The notes below the pieces were generated by a model that worked only from the letters and a program-made list of their open reading frames with translations, did no database searches and had not been told where the DNA came from. A DNA stretch of 19,873 nucleotides from NCBI GenBank assembly GCA_964503615.1, contig CAZDBA010000100.1, forward strand, positions 1 through 19,873, written 5' to 3'. Of the stretch, positions 15,685 through 19,873 are shown one piece after another. Position numbers and translations under genes: made by a program. The DNA comes from CAZDBA01 sp964503615. Lineage in GTDB: Bacteria; Planctomycetota; Planctomycetia; Pirellulales; Pirellulaceae. Position 1 is the stretch's first letter. Each line of letters begins with the position of its first letter.

Positions 15685-16114
15685 GATTTTGTCAGTGCCA
15701 TGTTGTCACTGGGCTAAAACGGGGGCAGATTTGAGAATTTGATTCTGCATAAATTATCACCAAGCCGACAAGCGGGCGGGCAGGAATTTGCTTCATTTAC
15801 AACAATTCCCCGAGTTTTTTGCGAGGGGAAAAAGAAATGGAAAACAATAACCGTTTTGGCACTCCGCGTGCTATCAATCAAAGGGGTAGTTCTGGTTCTC
15901 GTAGTTCGTCAACGGTTACGGGGCAGCAGAGCTAAAAATGAGTAGCCGCTGTTCGAAACTCTGGCAATTGTACCGATTGTATTTCAAGGATTGGGTGAAC
16001 CGTGGCACGATTGCGATTGACGTAAATTGTGGGGGCTCGGATACTTTAATGTTGCTTGGCGTGGATACTTTGAGAAATTCTTGATACGCCGCACCTTAAC
16101 AGGTGGTATTTTTC
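15685..16114. other. Divergent intergenic region between thiE and the TPR membrane gene
   Basis: This 430-bp stretch contains the predicted promoter at 16017-16045, a 9-bp direct repeat GGATACTTT (16039-16047 and 16063-16071), and a short hairpin TTCCCC/GGGGAA at 15806-15830. No TPP riboswitch core is seen on the minus strand. The plus-strand frame 15739-15945 has no recognisable content and is not called. Confidence 0.5.
16017..16045 (+). promoter_or_regulatory. Predicted sigma70-type promoter for the TPR gene and clpC
   Basis: TTGACG (16017-16022), 17-bp spacer, GATACT (16040-16045). The -35 matches TTGACA at five of six positions and the -10 matches TATAAT at four of six. It would give a leader of about 60 nt before the ATG at 16115. 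It is the best promoter match noticed in the window. The -10 box overlaps the first GGATACTTT repeat. Confidence 0.5.
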
Positions 16115-16789
16115 ATGGACGAAACGGAGGTTCCGCTTATGCGATGGAGCCCCATAATTCTATGCGGTTGGCCTGGATTGGCTCGATTATGGACTAAGGG
16201 CCATTGGACCAGTCTGTGGATCGCAATTGGATTTTCACTACTTATCAATTTGGCTCTGGTTTCGACTTTTGTCTGGCCATTGTTATTGGGGGAGAATTTC
16301 CCCTATTTCGCTTGGCCGTTGATATTAGTTGTTTGGTTTTCAAGTGCCTGGGTGGCTTATCGAAGCCTACCTGAGCTTTTAACTGTGGGTTCTGCCCCGG
16401 ATGAATTGGAAACTGAGCGGTCCGACACCTTGTTTATTCGTGCTCAAGGGGAATACTTAAAAGGGAACTGGGACGCGGCTGAAAGGCTGTTGGCTCGGCA
16501 ACTGACTGATAACCATCGAGATATTCAATCGCGATTGTTGTTGGCGACACTGTTTCGACACACTCGAAAGATGGATCTTGCTCGGGAACAAATTTCTGAG
16601 CTGGGTAAATTTGACGAGTCGGTCCATTGGGACTTTGAGATTCAGCGTGAAAAGCAACTGATTGAATTGATCGAACAACAAGATCCAGAAGACGTATTGA
16701 GAGGGAACAACAATTATCTATCCGAACTTTCGGAAGATGAAGTGGTCCTCTCAGATACAGCGAGAAGCGATTATATAACCAACGATTGA
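16115..16789 (+). CDS. Small membrane protein with TPR-like repeats
   Basis: A 224-residue protein I do not recognise as a named family. After a short N-terminal part there are two likely transmembrane segments (about residues 32-57 and 60-80). A soluble C-terminal region follows with at least two TPR-like helical pairs, around AQGEYLKGNWDAAERLL and SRLLLATLFRHTRKMDLA. It ends in an acidic tail with LSEDEVVLSD. The domain probably faces the cytoplasm and mediates protein contacts. The ATG at 16115 is chosen because AGGTGG sits 8 bases upstream at 16101-16106; the alternative GTG at 16103 lies inside that site. It ends 109 bp before clpC on the same strand with no terminator between them, so co-transcription is likely. 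Confidence 0.75.
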   Translation: MDETEVPLMRWSPIILCGWPGLARLWTKGHWTSLWIAIGFSLLINLALVSTFVWPLLLGENFPYFAWPLILVVWFSSAWVAYRSLPELLTVGSAPDELETERSDTLFIRAQGEYLKGNWDAAERLLARQLTDNHRDIQSRLLLATLFRHTRKMDLAREQISELGKFDESVHWDFEIQREKQLIELIEQQDPEDVLRGNNNYLSELSEDEVVLSDTARSDYITND

Positions 16790-16898
16790 ACACGGTTCCA
16801 ACTTACCCTTGGGCAGGTTCAATCGCATTGATCAAAAAACAAACTACGCAACTGGGCACAGACCCAACGTTCAGTCTGCAACTTATGAGGAATTTGAT

Positions 16899-19472
16899 AT
16901 GTACGAACGCTTTACCGATCGAGCTCGCAAGGTCATGCAACTTGCGAACCAGGAAGCTCAGCGATTTAACCATGAATACATTGGCACCGAGCACATGTTA
17001 TTGGGCTTGGTCAAAGAAGGCACCGGTGTCGCGGCGAACGTTCTCAAGAATCTCGGCGTCGACCTTCGCAAGATTCGATTAGAGGTTGAGAAGTTAGTCC
17101 AAAGCGGACCTGAGATGATCACGATGGGCAAACTGCCCCAAACGCCACGCGCGAAGAAGGTGATTGAGTTCTCCATGGAAGAGGCTCGTAACCTGAACCA
17201 CAACTTTGTGGGTACTGAACACATCCTGCTGGGATTGCTTCGTGAACACGAGGGCGTTGCGGCGCAGGTGTTGATGAACCTTGATCTCAAACTGGAAGAT
17301 GTCCGCGAAGAAGTCTTGAACCTGTTGGGCAACGGACTCGAAGGCGGAGAGGGCGGTGAACGAGGCGGACGCGAGGGCATGAGCTCGGGCGAAAGCTCAG
17401 GCAGCGGCAAAAAGTCCAGCAAGACTCCAGCCCTGGACAGCTTTGGTCGCGATTTGACCGAACTTGCCAAAAACGAAGAACTGGATCCTGTCATCGGACG
17501 AGCCGACGAAATCGAGCGAGCCATCCAGGTACTTTGCCGTCGAACGAAAAACAACCCAGTCCTTCTGGGTGAAGCGGGTGTCGGCAAAACAGCGATCGTC
17601 GAAGGGTTCGCCCAGCGAGTCATTTCGGGCGACGTCCCCGAGATTTTGGCCGACAAGCGAATCGTCGTGCTGGACCTCGCCATGATGGTCGCAGGCACGA
17701 AATACCGTGGTCAGTTCGAAGAACGAATCAAAGCGGTCATGAACGAAGTCAAGCGTAACAAGAACACAATCCTGTTCATCGACGAGCTTCATACACTGGT
17801 CGGTGCGGGTGGTGCTGAGGGTGCCATCGACGCGGCAAACGTGCTCAAGCCTGCGTTGGCTCGTGGCGAAGTCCAGTGTATCGGTGCTACGACTTTGGAC
17901 GAGTACCGAAAGTACATCGAGAAAGACTCTGCACTTGCGAGACGTTTTCAGGAGATTCTGGTCGAGCCGACTTCGAACGACGAAACGGTTCAGATCCTCA
18001 AAGGACTCCGCCCACGTTACGAAGAACACCACCGTGTGCAAATTACGGACGATGCGGTCGAAGCTGCAGTCGATTATTCGGCTCGCTACATTACGGCTCG
18101 CTGCCTGCCCGATAAAGCGATCGACGTGATCGACGAAGCGGGTGCCCGCGTGAGACTTCGCACGATGACTCGTCCGCCAGATCTCAAAGAGATCGATGAG
18201 GACATCGAACGTCTGAACAAAGAGAAAGAAGATGCCGTCGCCAATCAGGATTTTGAGAAAGCGGCTTCGTTGCGTGACAGTGCTGACAAGCTTCGCAAGA
18301 AGAAAGAGCAGATCAAGCGTGAATGGCGTGAGAAATCTCAAGAGACCGATGGAGTCGTCGACGAAGAAGTGATCGCTGAAGTCATTTCCAAGATGACCGG
18401 CATTCCAGTGACTCGACTTTCCACCGAAGACAGTATGCGTCTGTTGCGAATGGAAGACGAACTGCACAAGAAAGTGATCAGCCAGGAACCGGCCATCAAA
18501 GCGGTTTCCAAAGCGGTTCGACGTTCACGTTCAGGTTTGAAAGATCCAAAACGTCCGATCGGTTCATTCATGTTTGCAGGACCAACAGGTGTCGGTAAGA
18601 CGTTACTGGCCAAAGCACTCGCTGAATTCATGTTCGGTGACGAAGAAGCTTTGATTGCGATCGACATGTCCGAGTACATGGAAAAACACAACCTCAGCCG
18701 ATTGATCGGTGCCCCTCCCGGCTACGTCGGGTACGAAGAGGGTGGTCAGCTGACCGAAAAGATCCGTCGCCGACCTTACGCGGTTGTGCTTCTGGACGAA
18801 ATCGAAAAAGCTCACCCGGATATCTTCAACATGTTGTTGCAGGTAATGGAAGAAGGGCGTTTGACCGACAGTTTCGGCCGTAACATCGACTTCCGCAATG
18901 TGATCATGATCATGACCACCAATGTTGGTGCTCACGCGATCAAGAACGAATCTTCGTTCGGTTTACCAGGTGCAGGTGACGACGCCTCTTTCGAGAATAT
19001 GAAAGAACGTGTCTTCGACGAAATTCAACGAGCTTTCCGACCTGAGTTCCTGAACCGTTTAAGTGATGAACCGATCATTTTCCGCCACTTGGAAAAGAAA
19101 GATCTCCGATTGGTCGTCGATCTCGAATTGTTCAAGATCAAGAGTCGCCTCCAAGAGCAGGGCTACAAACTGGTACTGGACGACGATGCCAAAGAGTTCT
19201 TGATCAAGAAGGGTACAAACCTGGACTACGGAGCCCGACCACTTCGCCGTGCGTTGGAAAGCTACGTAGAGGATCCTCTTTCGGAAGAGTTGCTCCAGGG
19301 CCGTTTCGAAGGCAAGAACCGAATCATGGTTGGTGTCGAGCGAAACGACGCAGGCAAGATGAAGCACTTGAAATTCGAAGGGATCTTCGACGAACCCGAA
19401 GAAGAAGAGCCAGTCAGCGTCGGAGCCTCCTCCGATGGTGAAGAAACTGACTCCAACAACGACGAGTCATAA
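16899..19472 (+). CDS. clpC: ATP-dependent Clp protease ATP-binding subunit ClpC
   Basis: An 857-residue Hsp100 AAA+ unfoldase that feeds substrates to ClpP in the cytoplasm. In order: two Clp-N repeats (HEYIGTEHMLLGL and HNFVGTEHILLGL) over about residues 1-143; a Gly/Glu/Ser-rich linker about 144-170; AAA-1 with Walker A 224-231 (GEAGVGKT) and ILFIDELH; a UVR/M-domain coiled coil about 435-478, which distinguishes ClpC from ClpA and ClpB; AAA-2 with Walker A 561-568 (GPTGVGKT) and LLDEIEKAHPD; and a D2-small domain ending in an acidic Ser/Asp/Glu tail. The ClpP-contact loop appears to be FGL at 687-689. The ATG at 16899 has GAGG 8 bases upstream and begins the canonical MYERFTDRARKVM; the in-frame extension to 16809 is not conserved-looking. 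A strong terminator follows. ClpP and adaptor genes are not in the window. Confidence 0.97.
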   Translation: MYERFTDRARKVMQLANQEAQRFNHEYIGTEHMLLGLVKEGTGVAANVLKNLGVDLRKIRLEVEKLVQSGPEMITMGKLPQTPRAKKVIEFSMEEARNLNHNFVGTEHILLGLLREHEGVAAQVLMNLDLKLEDVREEVLNLLGNGLEGGEGGERGGREGMSSGESSGSGKKSSKTPALDSFGRDLTELAKNEELDPVIGRADEIERAIQVLCRRTKNNPVLLGEAGVGKTAIVEGFAQRVISGDVPEILADKRIVVLDLAMMVAGTKYRGQFEERIKAVMNEVKRNKNTILFIDELHTLVGAGGAEGAIDAANVLKPALARGEVQCIGATTLDEYRKYIEKDSALARRFQEILVEPTSNDETVQILKGLRPRYEEHHRVQITDDAVEAAVDYSARYITARCLPDKAIDVIDEAGARVRLRTMTRPPDLKEIDEDIERLNKEKEDAVANQDFEKAASLRDSADKLRKKKEQIKREWREKSQETDGVVDEEVIAEVISKMTGIPVTRLSTEDSMRLLRMEDELHKKVISQEPAIKAVSKAVRRSRSGLKDPKRPIGSFMFAGPTGVGKTLLAKALAEFMFGDEEALIAIDMSEYMEKHNLSRLIGAPPGYVGYEEGGQLTEKIRRRPYAVVLLDEIEKAHPDIFNMLLQVMEEGRLTDSFGRNIDFRNVIMIMTTNVGAHAIKNESSFGLPGAGDDASFENMKERVFDEIQRAFRPEFLNRLSDEPIIFRHLEKKDLRLVVDLELFKIKSRLQEQGYKLVLDDDAKEFLIKKGTNLDYGARPLRRALESYVEDPLSEELLQGRFEGKNRIMVGVERNDAGKMKHLKFEGIFDEPEEEEPVSVGASSDGEETDSNNDES

Positions 19473-19484
19473 ACGAAACGATTC

Positions 19485-19516
19485 AAAGGCCCTCGCAATG
19501 CGGGGGCCTTTTTTTT
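19485..19516 (+). terminator. Intrinsic terminator after clpC
   Basis: A 12-bp stem AAAGGCCCTCGC pairs with GCGGGGGCCTTT (one wobble) around a 3-nt AAT loop and runs into a T-tract. It starts 12 bp after the clpC stop. Confidence 0.95.
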
Positions 19517-19873
19517 GTGGGTACTGATGTGGAGCTTTAAAGTAGCACTCTCCGAGGCGTTAATATTCGCCTCAGAAAGGCGAGTCACGCAACTGGCAAC
19601 CCAAATAGCTGTCTCGTTATGCGCTACGGTGCGGAAAACAAGAACCACTCAATCGTTCTCTGGGTTATCTTCTTCTTTCCCATCAGCTGGGTGTCATGCT
19701 TCACGCGTGAGCATGTTTCAGGTGGCAAGCTTGAAACAACCTTTGTGACTCGCGTAAACATGGCACCCCAGCTTCTTCGGTCCGACGCGTTAGCGAGAAA
19801 CCGGCTTGTCCGCATAAAGCTTCCGACGATGTGACCCGGGTGGTTTTAAAGACGCACCGGTCTCGGTCACCGA
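19517..19873. other. Non-coding end of window with inverted repeats
   Basis: No supported gene is seen on either strand in these 357 bp. It holds a perfect GAGGCG/CGCCTC inverted repeat (19554-19573) with a third arm AGGCG at 19578-19582, a near-palindrome at 19696-19714 (ATGCT, T, CACGCGTG, AGCAT), and CCGACGCGTTAGCG near 19783-19796, which resembles the motif at 1008-1020. The overlapping small frames here are AT/GC-driven and lack ribosome-binding sites. Confidence 0.5.
19554..19582. repeat. Three-arm inverted repeat downstream of clpC
   Basis: GAGGCG (19554-19559), 8-bp AT-only spacer TTAATATT, CGCCTC (19568-19573), then AGGCG (19578-19582). The middle arm can pair with either flank, giving two mutually exclusive hairpins. 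Confidence 0.6.

Noticed and set aside
15685..16010. TPP riboswitch upstream of thiE
   Set aside because: Read on the minus strand, none of the conserved CUGAGA or pyrophosphate-helix motifs is present.
17397..18467. Long minus-strand open frame (356 codons) inside clpC
   Set aside because: Antisense shadow caused by codon bias in clpC; no start signal or domain.

Overview
The window looks like a chromosomal segment from a planctomycete, probably of the Pirellulaceae type. This is inferred from gene content and family resemblance; no 16S gene or marker search was available. The pointers are roughly 50% GC, frequent non-ATG or weak-SD starts, a pair of PEP-CTERM (exosortase-sorted) secreted proteins, a thiamine phosphate synthase fused to a ThiD2-like N-terminal domain, class I FBPase, KatG, and a ClpC with a Gly/Ser-rich linker and an acidic tail. 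There are no rRNA or tRNA genes, CRISPR arrays, transposases or phage genes.

Layout. (1) 66-833, minus strand: a TVP38/TMEM64-family membrane protein. (2) 1251-2276: class I fructose-1,6-bisphosphatase. (3) About 2296-4600: an imperfect tandem duplication of a ~1.1 kb cassette. Each copy has a ~300 bp leader, a PEP-CTERM protein with a lamin-tail-like domain, and the same intrinsic terminator. (4) 4671-6836: catalase-peroxidase KatG, with a hairpin terminator. (5) 7341-13595: a compact six-gene plus-strand cluster encoding a GT2 glycosyltransferase, DegT/DnrJ/EryC1 aminotransferase, Gfo/Idh/MocA dehydrogenase, left-handed beta-helix acyltransferase with a zinc ribbon, FAD-dependent amine-oxidase-like protein and NodB polysaccharide deacetylase. 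(6) 15684-13658, minus strand: a two-gene unit of ThiD2-ThiE and a membrane-anchored endonuclease/exonuclease/phosphatase-family protein, convergent with the sugar cluster. (7) 16115-19472: a small TPR membrane protein behind a good sigma70-like promoter, then clpC with a strong terminator.

How the genes work together. The dehydrogenase, aminotransferase and acyltransferase trio matches the WbpB/WbpE/WbpD (WlbA/C/B) logic for converting a nucleotide sugar to a 3-acetamido sugar. The glycosyltransferase, FAD protein and deacetylase then suggest assembly or tailoring of a surface polysaccharide or glycolipid. No UDP-sugar 6-dehydrogenase, polymerase or flippase is present, so the pathway must continue elsewhere or the product differs. 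PEP-CTERM proteins are often associated with exopolysaccharide systems, but the link to the sugar cluster here is only proximity.

The most unusual signal is the mosaic divergence of the two PEP-CTERM copies. Their coding ends are base-for-base identical over 188 bp and ~230 bp. A central 230 bp block differs at roughly 30 positions and the leaders are clearly diverged, which points to localized gene conversion after an older tandem duplication. I see no clear new multi-gene defence or signalling system. Most of the window is recognisable housekeeping and envelope biology.
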